This document shows positions 40,311 through 48,808 of a stretch of DNA of 64,000 nucleotides, one piece after another. Source of the stretch: Paenibacillus selenitireducens. GTDB taxonomy: Bacteria; Bacillota; Bacilli; Paenibacillales; Paenibacillaceae. The position numbers and the translations under genes were made by a program. Where the stretch lies: the NCBI RefSeq assembly GCF_002021565.1, contig NZ_MSZX01000017.1, positions 27 through 64,026 on the forward strand. Reading direction: 5' to 3'. How positions within the stretch are numbered: the stretch's first letter is position 1; each line of letters opens with the position of its first letter. The notes under the pieces were generated by a model, which was not told where the DNA came from, did no database searches, and saw only the letters and a list, made by a program, of their open reading frames with translations.

Positions 40311-42647
40311 ATGGAGCAGTTTCGACGAAAGACACCGGAAGAAATATTAGAGTCCATCACAAGATTATCCCGAGGATATTTCAAAGTATTGATTGGTGCG
40401 GTGAGCGGCTCCGGGAAGACGTATCATATGCTGCGCGAAGGACAGCAGTTGAAGATTCAGGGCGTCGATGTGGTGATGAGTGCCATTTCGACGCAGCAGC
40501 GTCCGGAGACGATGGAGCAGATGGGGGATCTGGAGCGAATTCCGAGCATTCACTGGATGAAGGATGGGGTAGAGCAGAAGGATTTAGATCTAGACGCGCT
40601 GCTATCGAGAAATCCGGAAGCTTTGCTCGTAGATGGTCTGGCTCATCGAAATCGCCAAGGTGCCCAGCATGCGACGCGGCTTGAAGATATCCAGATGCTG
40701 CTCAAAAAGGGTATCAGTGTGATGACGACGGTGAACGTCTACGAACTGCAGGAGGTCGCGGGACTCGCGCAGAAATACGTGGGCTTCAAGGTCGAAGAGA
40801 CCGTGCCCACAGATACCTTGGAGATGGCTGATGAGGTGCGTCTCATTGACGTATCGCCGGAGACGATGTTGAAACGGTTCGCAGATGGGCAGCTTGGCGG
40901 ACTTCGGCTGCCCTCCGACAGCTCCTTGTTCCAGCATGGTAACCTAGCGGTGCTGCGGGAGCTAGCCCTGCGGCTTGTCGCCGAAGGCGTGAATGACTCG
41001 CTGGAGCGGCATCGGGAAAGCCTGGGCTTGGTAGGTCCTTCGTGGGCTGCGGAGCGCATCTTAGTCGCTGCCCAGTATCATTGGAATGGATCCATCTATA
41101 TTCGTCGGGGACAACAGATAGCCAAACGGTTGAATGGGGACTTACATGTCGTCACGTTCGTCAAACCTAATGTGGAGCTTACAAGAGAGAGGGCGGCCTT
41201 CAAGCGCTCCATGCTGAAGCTTGTCGAGAAAATTGGCGCTTCCCTTGAAGAGCTGCCACTATCCTCTAAACGCCTGCTGCCTGCTTCCTTAATGAAGTAT
41301 GCCTTAGAACATCACGTGACGCGTATTGTGATTGGACATTCGAAGCAAACGCGTTGGCAGGACGTGATGAAGGGTTCCGTCCTGAACGCGTTGATTGCCC
41401 GCATGAATAATGTGGATATCTTCGTCGTTGCAGATCGAGCCGAGAACGATGGGGAACGGATCTTGCCGACAAAATCACGGCGCAAAGGGCGTCGGGCGGA
41501 CTCCGAGAAGGGGCATTACAAACGATTAAGCCCGGAAGAGATGGAACAAGAAATTCAAAATATGAAGCGCGGAAGGTTCACGGTGTATATCGGTGCCGCG
41601 CCGGGCGTGGGCAAGACGTATACGATGCTGCGCGAGGGGAACGAGCTGCTGCGCAAAGGCGTCGATATCTGCATCGGATACTTGGAGACGCATGGTCGAG
41701 CCGAGACAGAGAGACAAATCGGCGAATTGGACGTGGTTCCAAGAAGAACGATCGACTATAAAGGCGTATCGATGGAAGAGATGGATACAGACGAGATTAT
41801 TCGCCGTAATCCGGAAGTCGTGCTCGTCGATGAGCTAGCCCATACGAATGTACCGGGCAGCCCGTTCAAGAAACGTTACGAAGATGTGGAGCGGCTGCTT
41901 GAAGCGGGCATTTCCGTGATCTCGACGATGAATGTGCAGCATTTGGAGAGCTTGAACGATGCGGTTGAACAAATAACGGGCGTACGCGTCCGAGAGACGG
42001 TACCCGACCATGTAATGCGTCTAGCGAACGAATTAGAGCTCATCGATGTGGCGCCTAAGACCCTCCAGCAGCGATTGCGGGACGGACATATTTATCGGCG
42101 GGACAAGGTGGAGCAGTCGTTGAATCATTTTTTTAAGACCGGGAATCTGATTGCCCTGCGTGAGCTTGCCCTCCGCGAGCTGGCGGATGATGTGGATGAG
42201 CGGTTGGAATCCTGGGAACGGAGCCCCTCGCTTCGGGGACCGTGGCGCAGACAAGAAGTGATCTTCGTCGGGGTGACCTTAAGCCCGAATGCGGAACGCT
42301 TGATCCGACGTGGGTTCCGGATTGCGCATCGGTTAAAGGCATCCCTGTATATCGCGTATGTGCATCCCGGCGAGACACTTACCTTGGAGCAGCAGGAGCG
42401 GGCGCAGGCGATTGAGACGTTGGTGGATCGGTTCGGCGGGACGTTTAAGGTCGTCTTTACGCCCAAGTCGAGACCTGTCGTCGATGCCTTCCTGAAGGAA
42501 GCCAATGCGGTGCAGAGCACGCAGATTATTATTGGCCAATCGGCACGCCCTTGGATGACGCGTCTGGTGAGAGGGACGGTGGTTCAGGGGTTGTTGCGGA
42601 GAGCGCGACACATGGATGTGTTGATTGTGGCGAAGAATAAAGGGTGA
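40311..42647 (+). CDS. Double-module KdpD-like protein lacking a histidine kinase
   Basis: A 778-residue soluble protein built of KdpD-N, Usp, KdpD-N, Usp. Module 1 has Walker A GAVSGSGKT (about residues 29-37) but LLVDGLAHRN where KdpD has DELAHTN, so Glu is Gly109. Module 2 has Walker A GAAPGVGKT (about 428-436) and an intact VLVDELAHTN (Asp507-Glu508). Each is followed by a Usp-like domain (ERILVAAQYHWNGSIYIRRG; EVIFVGVTLSPNAERLIRRG). There are no transmembrane helices, H-box or ATPase kinase domain. The Usp part of S. aureus KdpD binds c-di-AMP, so ligand sensing is plausible. The ATG at 40311 fits the KdpD N-terminus and follows GAAGAGG. An ATG at 40281 is possible. Confidence 0.88.
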   Translation: MEQFRRKTPEEILESITRLSRGYFKVLIGAVSGSGKTYHMLREGQQLKIQGVDVVMSAISTQQRPETMEQMGDLERIPSIHWMKDGVEQKDLDLDALLSRNPEALLVDGLAHRNRQGAQHATRLEDIQMLLKKGISVMTTVNVYELQEVAGLAQKYVGFKVEETVPTDTLEMADEVRLIDVSPETMLKRFADGQLGGLRLPSDSSLFQHGNLAVLRELALRLVAEGVNDSLERHRESLGLVGPSWAAERILVAAQYHWNGSIYIRRGQQIAKRLNGDLHVVTFVKPNVELTRERAAFKRSMLKLVEKIGASLEELPLSSKRLLPASLMKYALEHHVTRIVIGHSKQTRWQDVMKGSVLNALIARMNNVDIFVVADRAENDGERILPTKSRRKGRRADSEKGHYKRLSPEEMEQEIQNMKRGRFTVYIGAAPGVGKTYTMLREGNELLRKGVDICIGYLETHGRAETERQIGELDVVPRRTIDYKGVSMEEMDTDEIIRRNPEVVLVDELAHTNVPGSPFKKRYEDVERLLEAGISVISTMNVQHLESLNDAVEQITGVRVRETVPDHVMRLANELELIDVAPKTLQQRLRDGHIYRRDKVEQSLNHFFKTGNLIALRELALRELADDVDERLESWERSPSLRGPWRRQEVIFVGVTLSPNAERLIRRGFRIAHRLKASLYIAYVHPGETLTLEQQERAQAIETLVDRFGGTFKVVFTPKSRPVVDAFLKEANAVQSTQIIIGQSARPWMTRLVRGTVVQGLLRRARHMDVLIVAKNKG

Positions 42648-42735
42648 GAGGATTCGGGGAAGAACAGATGAAGAGAGGTATGGATGCTGTGGGTTGCAGC
42701 TTCGGTGGGGATCTCCTTTCGGCCCCTTCTTGTCC

Positions 42736-42773
42736 GCCCCTTGCTTTGATTGGATGGGAAGGATGCAAGGGGC
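42736..42773 (+). terminator. Inverted repeat downstream of the kdp operon
   Basis: GCCCCTTGC and GCAAGGGGC form a nine-pair stem with a 20-base loop about 90 bp after the stop. There is no T run, so it is at best a weak terminator. Confidence 0.4.
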
Positions 42774-42834
42774 TACCAAAGAGGGGACGTAAACTCCTAC
42801 AGGAGATTCCCCACCTACGCTGCTGGCATCTATG

Positions 42835-42905
42835 GGGACACACCCTCTATTCCCGCCACAATGGGGTGGCAGCAATAGAAGCGGGCATCGTGAACTCGCC
42901 CGCTA
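42835..42905. repeat. Direct repeat with hairpins, copy A
   Basis: About 72 bp matching 42977-43050. The shared elements include CCCGCCACAATGGGGTGGC and a GCGGGC/GCCCGC hairpin. Non-coding. Confidence 0.75.
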
Positions 42906-42976
42906 TACCAGATAGACCAGTACAAAGACACAATACAAAGATAGAGTACAAATACAGACGCTGCTAGCGTTCACGG

Positions 42977-43050
42977 GGACACCCTCTATTCCCGCCACAA
43001 TGGGGTGGCAGGACTAGAAGGCGGGCATTGTGAATTCGCCCGCTATACTA
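42977..43050. repeat. Direct repeat with hairpins, copy B
   Basis: Second copy of the unit at 42835, 142 bp further on, with small substitutions and a few indels. The remainder of 42648-43134 shows no gene, only short duplicated words such as AACCAGCATAGAC. Confidence 0.75.
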
Positions 43051-43134
43051 CAAAGACTGAGTAAAGGGCTACCATCGGGCAACCAGCATAGACGTAGCGA
43101 ATTAGGGGGAAACCAGCATAGACATAACAAATGG

Positions 43135-43156
43135 GGCTGAAGCATTTGCTTCAGCC
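43135..43156. terminator. Perfect hairpin between converging units
   Basis: GGCTGAAGC, a four-base loop and GCTTCAGCC. It lies 35 bp past the end of the minus-strand gene and can serve both directions. Confidence 0.65.
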
Positions 43157-43191
43157 TATTTATTATGGAAGCGAGATTCATGGTTAATGGG

Positions 43192-43695
43192 TTATTTCTT
43201 ATAAGGGGCGGAAGGACGTTTACGCGCCTTTCCCTTCGGCGAAGACTTCGGATTGGTACTGCGCTTCCGCCGACGCCGACGCTTGGTCGGGAAATCATCG
43301 TCGTCATCGCCTTTCTTTTTCTTTTTGCGAGGGAGCAAGGTATCGGCCATCAATTTCACCATCGGTGCCATTTGGGATACGCTCTGCATCACTTTTTGCA
43401 CTTTGCTCAGCGTGCTCACGATGCCGTCGATGCCGCCCATGCGGTCGATGAAGCCCTTGATGTCATTCATGCTGAAGCTGCTTTTGCCGGTGCTCGGGGC
43501 GATAGGCGTAACAGGTGTCTCATTCGGTGACAAGAATGACATCAGCGAATTCGATTGTCCCATCACGGGTTCAAAATCAGCCGGTGTCGTCTCTGGGATA
43601 GACTGCGGGTCACGGAACGGTTGATTGTTATATGGATTTCGCACGCCGGGGTAGGGTGAGAGCGGTTGTGAGCGTGTGTGTAGGCGTTGCGTCAT
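43192..43695 (-). CDS. Hypothetical protein with Lys/Arg-rich tail
   Basis: A 167-residue protein. Residues 1-75 are Pro/Asn/Ser-rich and probably disordered. Residues about 75-120 form a helical, Met-rich core (IKGFIDRMGGIDGIVSTLSK, VQSVSQMAPMVKLM-like). The tail has a KKKKK run, DDDDD and then RRRRRKR. The build recalls small spore-associated proteins such as YqfQ/YppG, but I cannot assign it firmly. GGAAGTGAACTATCC precedes the start. Confidence 0.6.
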   Translation of the reverse strand: MTQRLHTRSQPLSPYPGVRNPYNNQPFRDPQSIPETTPADFEPVMGQSNSLMSFLSPNETPVTPIAPSTGKSSFSMNDIKGFIDRMGGIDGIVSTLSKVQKVMQSVSQMAPMVKLMADTLLPRKKKKKGDDDDDFPTKRRRRRKRSTNPKSSPKGKARKRPSAPYKK

Positions 43696-43900
43696 GGATA
43701 GTTCACTTCCTTTACATATGAATGGTATAGGTTACTGTATGTGTTAGGCGAACAACATGATTGGACGAATGCCCGTTTTTATTGAATTTCATAGGCATTT
43801 ATTTAGTTCTGTAGTGCAGGAAAACGGTAATGCTTGAAAAAGTTTTACAGTCTACGTTACAATGGGGGAGTAACTACCAGGAACTAGGGGTTGAGGATCA

Positions 43901-44191
43901 GTGCAATTAAAGAAGCTTAATGATAAAACGATCGATCAATTATTCGAAGCCGTGCTCACATTGAAGTCTGTAGAAGAATGCTATATATTTTTCGATGACT
44001 TATGTACGGTGAATGAAATTCAGTCGTTGTCACAACGTCTGGAAGTAGCTCGTATGTTAGGAAAAGGCTGCACTTATAATCAGATCGAAGCGGAGACGGG
44101 CGCAAGTACTGCGACGATTTCGCGGGTGAAACGTTGTCTTAATTATGGGAATGACGGCTATACCATGGCATTAGAGCGTTTGGAACAATAG
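43901..44191 (+). CDS. yerC: TrpR-like regulator of the YerC/YecD family
   Basis: A 96-residue DNA-binding protein. Its helix-turn-helix is GCTYNQIEAETGASTATISR, followed by VKRCLNYGNDGY, the typical YerC ending. Related B. subtilis YerC lies near the pur operon. The GTG start follows GGGTTGAGGATCA. The next gene begins three bases after its stop. Confidence 0.9.
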   Translation: MQLKKLNDKTIDQLFEAVLTLKSVEECYIFFDDLCTVNEIQSLSQRLEVARMLGKGCTYNQIEAETGASTATISRVKRCLNYGNDGYTMALERLEQ

Positions 44192-44194
44192 ACG

Positions 44195-44980
44195 ATGAAC
44201 CCAGGATTTCTGGTGATATGCCACGGTTCGCGGGACGCCTCGTGGGTTGTGCTCGTGGATGAAGCGGTTCAGCAGGCAGTTCTTCCAGAAGGATTGCCTG
44301 TTGAGGTTGTTTTTCTAGAAATTGTCGAGGGACGACTCATTCAAGATGGGATTGATCGCTTAGAAGCAAAGGGAGTTACGGATTTGCTCGTGATTCCTTT
44401 CTTTGTGTCTGGCGGAAGTACGCATCTGGATGAGATCGCTTATGCGCTGGGAGTCAAGGCGGAGCCTGCCATCGAGACGGACTTAGGTCCTTTTCGTGTG
44501 CGGGCCAACGTCTATTTTGGGCAACCGATGGATTCAGAACCGGAAGAATTGGCTAAGATTATAATAGAGAAACATCATGAGAACCTGAGCGCAGAGGAAT
44601 CGAAGGATCCAGAAGTGCTATTGCTGGTCGCCCATGGGAGCGATCATCCTGTATTCTATGAACGATGGGTGCAGGGGATTCAGCGCATTGCAGATGAGGT
44701 ACGGAAACAAGACAAATTTGTGGAGGTCGACACGGCTCTACTGCTTCCAGATCAAATGTATGATAAAATAATACGATGGCAGAATGAAACGGACTACACT
44801 GTAAGGTTGGTACCGTTATTTTTGAGTTCGGGGTATTTTACTAATCGTGTCATTCCGAAGCGTATGGGGCAGGCTGTGTGTAAATATAACGGGCAGGCGC
44901 TTCTCCCGCATCCGCTGGTCTCGAGATGGCTTGAACGTCAGGCTCGGACCGCGTTGCAGAGCGCTAGGAAGAACACGTAA
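44195..44980 (+). CDS. Sirohydrochlorin chelatase-like (CbiX) protein, two-domain
   Basis: A 261-residue protein with two tandem CbiX domains. The first opens LVICHGSRDASW and the second LLLVAHGSDHPVF, each carrying the metal-coordinating His-Gly-Ser. VIPFFVSGGSTHLDEI and VRLVPLFLSSGYFTNRVI are the matching second motifs. It should insert Co2+ or Fe2+ into a tetrapyrrole, or be a related metal-binding protein. No other cobalamin or siroheme gene is nearby. It is coupled to yerC by a three-base gap. Confidence 0.85.
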   Translation: MNPGFLVICHGSRDASWVVLVDEAVQQAVLPEGLPVEVVFLEIVEGRLIQDGIDRLEAKGVTDLLVIPFFVSGGSTHLDEIAYALGVKAEPAIETDLGPFRVRANVYFGQPMDSEPEELAKIIIEKHHENLSAEESKDPEVLLLVAHGSDHPVFYERWVQGIQRIADEVRKQDKFVEVDTALLLPDQMYDKIIRWQNETDYTVRLVPLFLSSGYFTNRVIPKRMGQAVCKYNGQALLPHPLVSRWLERQARTALQSARKNT

Positions 44981-45005
44981 TGAATCGTAAATAGGTGGCA
45001 TGATA

Positions 45006-45902
45006 ATGGATCGAATTGTGAAAAAAGCGAGGCTCATCTATAATCCAACCTCGGGCCGGGAGGAAATGCGCCGGCGGTTGCCGGATATTCTCCAGAAGTT
45101 GGACTTGGCAGGTATTGAGGCGACGACGCATGCGACGGTCGGCGAAGGTGACGCAACGGCTTGTGCGATTGATGCTGTAGAGCGCGGCGTTGATCTGATT
45201 ATCGCAGCAGGCGGAGACGGAACGCTCTATGAGGTGATTAACGGCATGGCGCCGTTACCGAATCGACCTCCGTTAGGGATTCTTCCAGTCGGGACGACGA
45301 ATGATTTCGCCCGGGCGATGAATATTCCGCGGAACTGGAGCGATGCTTGCGATCTGATTATTGAGCAGCATAAACGTCCGATCGACATCGGGCTTGCCGG
45401 GGACCGGTATTTCATCAATATTGCTGGCGGCGGTTCCTTAACGGAGCTGTCTTATGAGGTGCCGATTAAGCTGAAGACGATGATTGGACAACTGGCTTAC
45501 TACGTGAAGGGTCTTGAGAAGATGGCGCGGTTGCGTCCTTCCGAACTGATCATTCGCGCAGATGGCGTGGGCGAGTTCCATGAAGAGTTCATGCTCTTCT
45601 TGATCGCGAACAGCAATTCCATCGGTGGGATGGATAAACTCGCACCTGATGCGCTGATCGATGATGGATTGTTCGATGTGTTACTCGTGAAAAAATGTAA
45701 TCTCGCGGAATTTATTCGCGTGGCTAGTATGGCGTTACGTGGGGAGCATCTCAATAATCCGAATGTCGTACATTTCCGGACGAGTAACTTGGAAGTGACA
45801 TCGCCGGAGTATGTACAGTTAAATCTGGATGGCGAGTTGGGAGGCACGTTGCCTTGTAATTTCTCGGTGCTGCCTTCGCATATTGAGATTTTTGCGAAAT
45901 AG
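45006..45902 (+). CDS. dgkB: Diacylglycerol kinase
   Basis: A 298-residue DgkB/YegS-type lipid kinase. RLIYNPTSG begins the domain. AAGGDGTLYEVINGM is the nucleotide-binding GGDGT motif, followed by LPVGTTNDFARAM. It returns diacylglycerol to phosphatidic acid at the membrane. The ATG at 45006 is 8 nt after AGGTGG. The ATG two codons upstream is too close to it. It lies upstream of rlmCD, as in B. subtilis. Confidence 0.93.
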   Translation: MDRIVKKARLIYNPTSGREEMRRRLPDILQKLDLAGIEATTHATVGEGDATACAIDAVERGVDLIIAAGGDGTLYEVINGMAPLPNRPPLGILPVGTTNDFARAMNIPRNWSDACDLIIEQHKRPIDIGLAGDRYFINIAGGGSLTELSYEVPIKLKTMIGQLAYYVKGLEKMARLRPSELIIRADGVGEFHEEFMLFLIANSNSIGGMDKLAPDALIDDGLFDVLLVKKCNLAEFIRVASMALRGEHLNNPNVVHFRTSNLEVTSPEYVQLNLDGELGGTLPCNFSVLPSHIEIFAK

Positions 45903-45968
45903 TAAGCGTTCGGAAGTTAATCAGGATGGATCAGGTATGAAGATCGAATTGAAGTGAGCGTAAGCATG

Positions 45969-46013
45969 GGGGATTGCGATTGGCTCTGGAATGGGCACAG
46001 CGATCCTCTTTTT
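45969..46013 (+). terminator. Terminator after dgkB
   Basis: GGGGATTGC pairs with GCGATCCTC (two G-U pairs) and enters TTTTT. Confidence 0.7.
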
Positions 46014-46102
46014 AATGATGATGGACAAGCAAGCTTCCACGTTATTCTAATTCGAGGCGGCGGGAAGCATTATTCTATAGAAGGTTGGAGCGGGTTAGAC
46101 AC

Positions 46103-47545
46103 ATGAGTAGAGGTAGAAATCGCGGACCGAAGCCGCACAATAAGGGTCAACAGGAAGCACTGTTGAATCTGCCGGTATCGAAGAACGAAGACGTGGAAGT
46201 AGATATTATCGGATTAACGCATGAGGGGGAAGGCGTCGGTCGTGTGGACGGCTATACCTTGTTCATTGGCGGGGCTTTGCCGGGTGAACGCGTACGTGCG
46301 AAGGTTCTCAAAGTGAAGAAGCAATATGGTTATGCAAAGCTGACAGAGCTTGTGACAGCAAGTTCGGATCGCATTGCGCCACCTTGCGAGATTTATAAGC
46401 AGTGCGGTGGCTGTCAGCTGCAGCACTGGTCCTATGAAGCGCAGTTGGATTGGAAACGGCAGCATGTCGTGGACAATCTCGAGCGGATTGGGAAGCTGCA
46501 GGTTGGCGAAGCAGAAGGAATCACGGTTCACTCTACGCTAGGGATGACGGACCCTTGGGGATACCGGAACAAAGCGCAGGTGCCGATGGGCATGTCCGAA
46601 GAAGGCGGACTCATTGGTGGATTCTATGCGCGCAACTCGCACCGTATCATCGATATGGATGCCTGTCTCATTCAGCATGACCAGAACGATGAAATCGTGC
46701 GTCACGTGAAGGCGATCGGCCGTGACTTAGGCGTAGCTGCATACAACGAAGAGACGGGTGAAGGACTGCTTCGCCATGTCGTCGTACGTGTTGGATTCCG
46801 TACAGGCGAGCTGATGGTCGTCCTTGTGACCAATGGGTCGAAGCTTCCTCGCGTAGACGCTTGGGTTGAAGCCATTCGTGCGCAGGTACCTGGCGTGGAG
46901 AGCATCTGCCAGAACATTAATACCAAGCGGACGAATGTCATTTTCGGTGATGTGACGAAGACCCTGTGGGGACGGGATGTCATCTATGATTATATTGGCG
47001 ACGTGAAGTTCGCAATCTCGGCACGCTCCTTCTATCAAGTTAATCCGGTACAGACCGAAGTGCTGTACGGGAAGACGCTTGAGTATGCGGGCTTGACCGG
47101 ATCTGAGACGGTCATCGACGCCTACTGCGGGATCGGCACGATCTCGCTGTTCTTGGCGCAGCACGCGCAGCGTGTCTACGGCGTCGAGATCGTCCCAGAG
47201 GCGATCGAGGACGCGCGCGCGAACGCGGCGCTGAACGGGATCGTGAACGCGGAGTTCGCAGTCGGCGCAGCCGAGGACGTCATGCCGCAATGGCTCGAGC
47301 AGGGCGTATCGCCCGACGTCGTCGTCGTTGATCCGCCGCGCAAAGGCTGCGACGAGCGCCTGCTCGAGACGCTGCTTACGATGCAGCCGGAGCGCATCGT
47401 GTACGTGTCGTGCAACCCCGCGACGTTGGCACGGGATTTGCGGGTGCTCGAAGATGGCGGATATCGCGTGAAGGAAGTGCAGCCGGTGGATATGTTTCCA
47501 CATACGGTGCATGTGGAGTCGGTTACACTGCTACAAAGACAATAA
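46103..47545 (+). CDS. rlmCD: 23S rRNA (uracil-C5) methyltransferase, RlmCD-like
   Basis: A 480-residue TrmA/RlmD-type enzyme. The N-terminal TRAM domain is [33 protein letters not shown] binds an Fe-S cluster. [17 protein letters not shown] is the SAM motif, and [14 protein letters not shown] carries the catalytic cysteine. It methylates uridines of 23S rRNA. The ATG at 46103 is chosen over a TTG six codons upstream that abuts its ribosome site. Positions about 47100-47420 are strikingly GC-rich compared with the rest of the gene. Confidence 0.93.
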   Translation: MSRGRNRGPKPHNKGQQEALLNLPVSKNEDVEVDIIGLTHEGEGVGRVDGYTLFIGGALPGERVRAKVLKVKKQYGYAKLTELVTASSDRIAPPCEIYKQCGGCQLQHWSYEAQLDWKRQHVVDNLERIGKLQVGEAEGITVHSTLGMTDPWGYRNKAQVPMGMSEEGGLIGGFYARNSHRIIDMDACLIQHDQNDEIVRHVKAIGRDLGVAAYNEETGEGLLRHVVVRVGFRTGELMVVLVTNGSKLPRVDAWVEAIRAQVPGVESICQNINTKRTNVIFGDVTKTLWGRDVIYDYIGDVKFAISARSFYQVNPVQTEVLYGKTLEYAGLTGSETVIDAYCGIGTISLFLAQHAQRVYGVEIVPEAIEDARANAALNGIVNAEFAVGAAEDVMPQWLEQGVSPDVVVVDPPRKGCDERLLETLLTMQPERIVYVSCNPATLARDLRVLEDGGYRVKEVQPVDMFPHTVHVESVTLLQRQ

Positions 47546-47604
47546 GGCTGGAAATCCTTAATTCCAAGTGCAAGAGTGTGGGAACACAAATAGAATAATG
47601 ATTT

Positions 47605-47644
47605 AAAAAGGTGCTATTTAAAATAGTACCTTTTTAATTTTTTT
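47605..47644 (+). terminator. Terminator after rlmCD
   Basis: AAAAAGGTGCTATTT pairs with AAATAGTACCTTTTT (one mismatch), followed by a T-rich tail. Confidence 0.88.
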
Positions 47645-47657
47645 GCGTTCACGGAAA

Positions 47658-47790
47658 TTAAGAGAACAGAAACTCCTCTCCCCACAACTGAAATTCAGGA
47701 TTATCTTTAAATCCCTCGGCAGTAATTTTTATCCGACCTGTAGCCGCGCTCTCGTCGTTTGGCACTTTGAATGAGGCCGTTTATAGCTTC
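47658..47790 (-). pseudogene. Minus-strand C-terminal fragment of an unknown protein
   Basis: A second minus-strand frame reads ASFKVPNDESAATGRIKITA and ends PEFQLWGEEFLFS at a stop (47658-47660). Its composition looks protein-like, but it has no start and overlaps the transposase remnant in another frame. It may be the tail of a lost gene joined at a deletion, or chance. Confidence 0.25.
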
Positions 47791-47859
47791 CATGATGCTG
47801 TTTGTTACTTCTGACGTAAACCAGTGTAAGATTCCTTTTTCATGCTGGCGTATCGGTTC
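47707..47859 (-). pseudogene. ISL3-family transposase C-terminal remnant
   Basis: About 50 codons read HEKGILHWFTSEVTNSIM and then NGLIQSAKRRERGYRSDKN before a stop. This is the characteristic last block of ISL3-type DDE transposases (ISNG..EG.N..IQ..KRRARGYR). A stop codon immediately precedes it in frame and the end is frameshifted, so only a degraded tail of the insertion sequence remains. The inverted repeats are not visible. Confidence 0.7.
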
Positions 47860-47983
47860 TCATTTACTAATTACGCATTAAATGTCGGCCATTGTTGGTT
47901 TTCTATTAGCGAAGTTAGGAGGTTTTCCGATATAAAACTAGAAAAGTATCTAAGAGGCCTTTGGAAACTAAGGAGGTAGTGTT

Positions 47984-48160
47984 ATGGAAAAAGACCTGTT
48001 GGAACAGCTAAACCTATGGTATGAAGATGATGAATTTGAAAAAATAGTAGGCAGGATTACGGAAATTCCCGAACAGGACAGAGACTGTGATTTAGTCGGC
48101 CATTTAGCGAGAGCATTTAACAATCTGGAACGTTATGATGAAGCATTACTGAGCTCATGA
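47984..48160 (+). pseudogene. N-terminal fragment of a TPR-type protein
   Basis: A 58-residue frame begins MEKDLLEQLNLWYEDDEFEK and contains LVGHLARAFNNLERYDEALL, a TPR-like helix pair, then stops abruptly. AAGGAGGTAG sits 5 nt before the ATG. Relatives of this start normally continue through several TPR units, so I read it as a truncated gene. Its stop overlaps the ATG of the Imm51 gene, so it may still be translated and drive coupling. Confidence 0.55.
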
Positions 48161-48501
48161 GTTTTAAAGAAAGAATCAAACCATTTCAGTACATAGAGCA
48201 TGATAGCGGCAGTGTATCGATCATTTTGAATGTTGGTATTTATAAGGATGAAATTTTTCAGACTCGGGCAGACGAGGGATTTGAAGGCAACGGTTACGAT
48301 TGGGGATCCTTAGCAGTAGTCTTTCTTGAGGAAAAAATGCCTAAACTAGAAAATATCGTACATTTTGACCCGGAAGCTGATATGTTCTGCGCTTATTCAG
48401 ATGATAGAGAGGCCATGCAAATTTTTGCGATTGGATTTAAAGATGCTTGCGAGGATGACGCCATAATCAGGGATTTATTCTCCCGCGCTGAATTGGATTG
48501 A
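48157..48501 (+). CDS. Imm51 family immunity protein
   Basis: A 114-residue acidic protein with the Imm51-like core FEGNGYDWGSLAVVFLEEK, followed by IVHFDPEADMFCAYS and ending LFSRAELD. Imm51 proteins are predicted immunity factors of polymorphic toxin systems. No toxin gene is adjacent, so it is an orphan here. It starts at an ATGA overlap with the truncated TPR frame, which points to an earlier intact operon. Confidence 0.7.
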   Translation: MSFKERIKPFQYIEHDSGSVSIILNVGIYKDEIFQTRADEGFEGNGYDWGSLAVVFLEEKMPKLENIVHFDPEADMFCAYSDDREAMQIFAIGFKDACEDDAIIRDLFSRAELD

Positions 48502-48538
48502 TCTGAGGACAAACTGTGGCTGTATCCGGGTTTGATGC

Positions 48539-48808
48539 TTGAAGATCGATTTGAAACACAAACTATTAACAAAGGCTATTTCTGATTTAGAGAGGGATGA
48601 GTATTGGAATAGCTTGTGTGAGTATCAATTAAAGAACGGTGTTACGAGAACTAAATGGAAAGACGAGGTTTTTCTAGATTTTGGTCTTGTTCCAATGGAA
48701 CTAATCAATCTATTTAAAGTGATAAAAACTAGGTTTAGATGTATCCGCAAGGAGGATTTGCTCGCATGTCGCTTTGACCGCACCTATTGTTCGCCTTTTT
48801 CAGGCTGA
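48539..48808 (+). CDS. Hypothetical protein fragment (89 aa)
   Basis: A TTG-started frame gives a charged protein beginning MKIDLKHKLLTKAISDLERD. There is no clear ribosome site and no recognised domain. The last 12 or so codons overlap the start of the DUF4261 gene in another frame, so the true protein probably ended earlier or is a remnant. The codon pattern in the first 60 residues looks protein-like. Confidence 0.35.
   Translation: MKIDLKHKLLTKAISDLERDEYWNSLCEYQLKNGVTRTKWKDEVFLDFGLVPMELINLFKVIKTRFRCIRKEDLLACRFDRTYCSPFSG

Noticed and set aside
42644-42967. A 107-codon frame after the KdpD-like gene
   Set aside because: It runs through the direct repeats and inverted repeat, and its residue composition is not protein-like.
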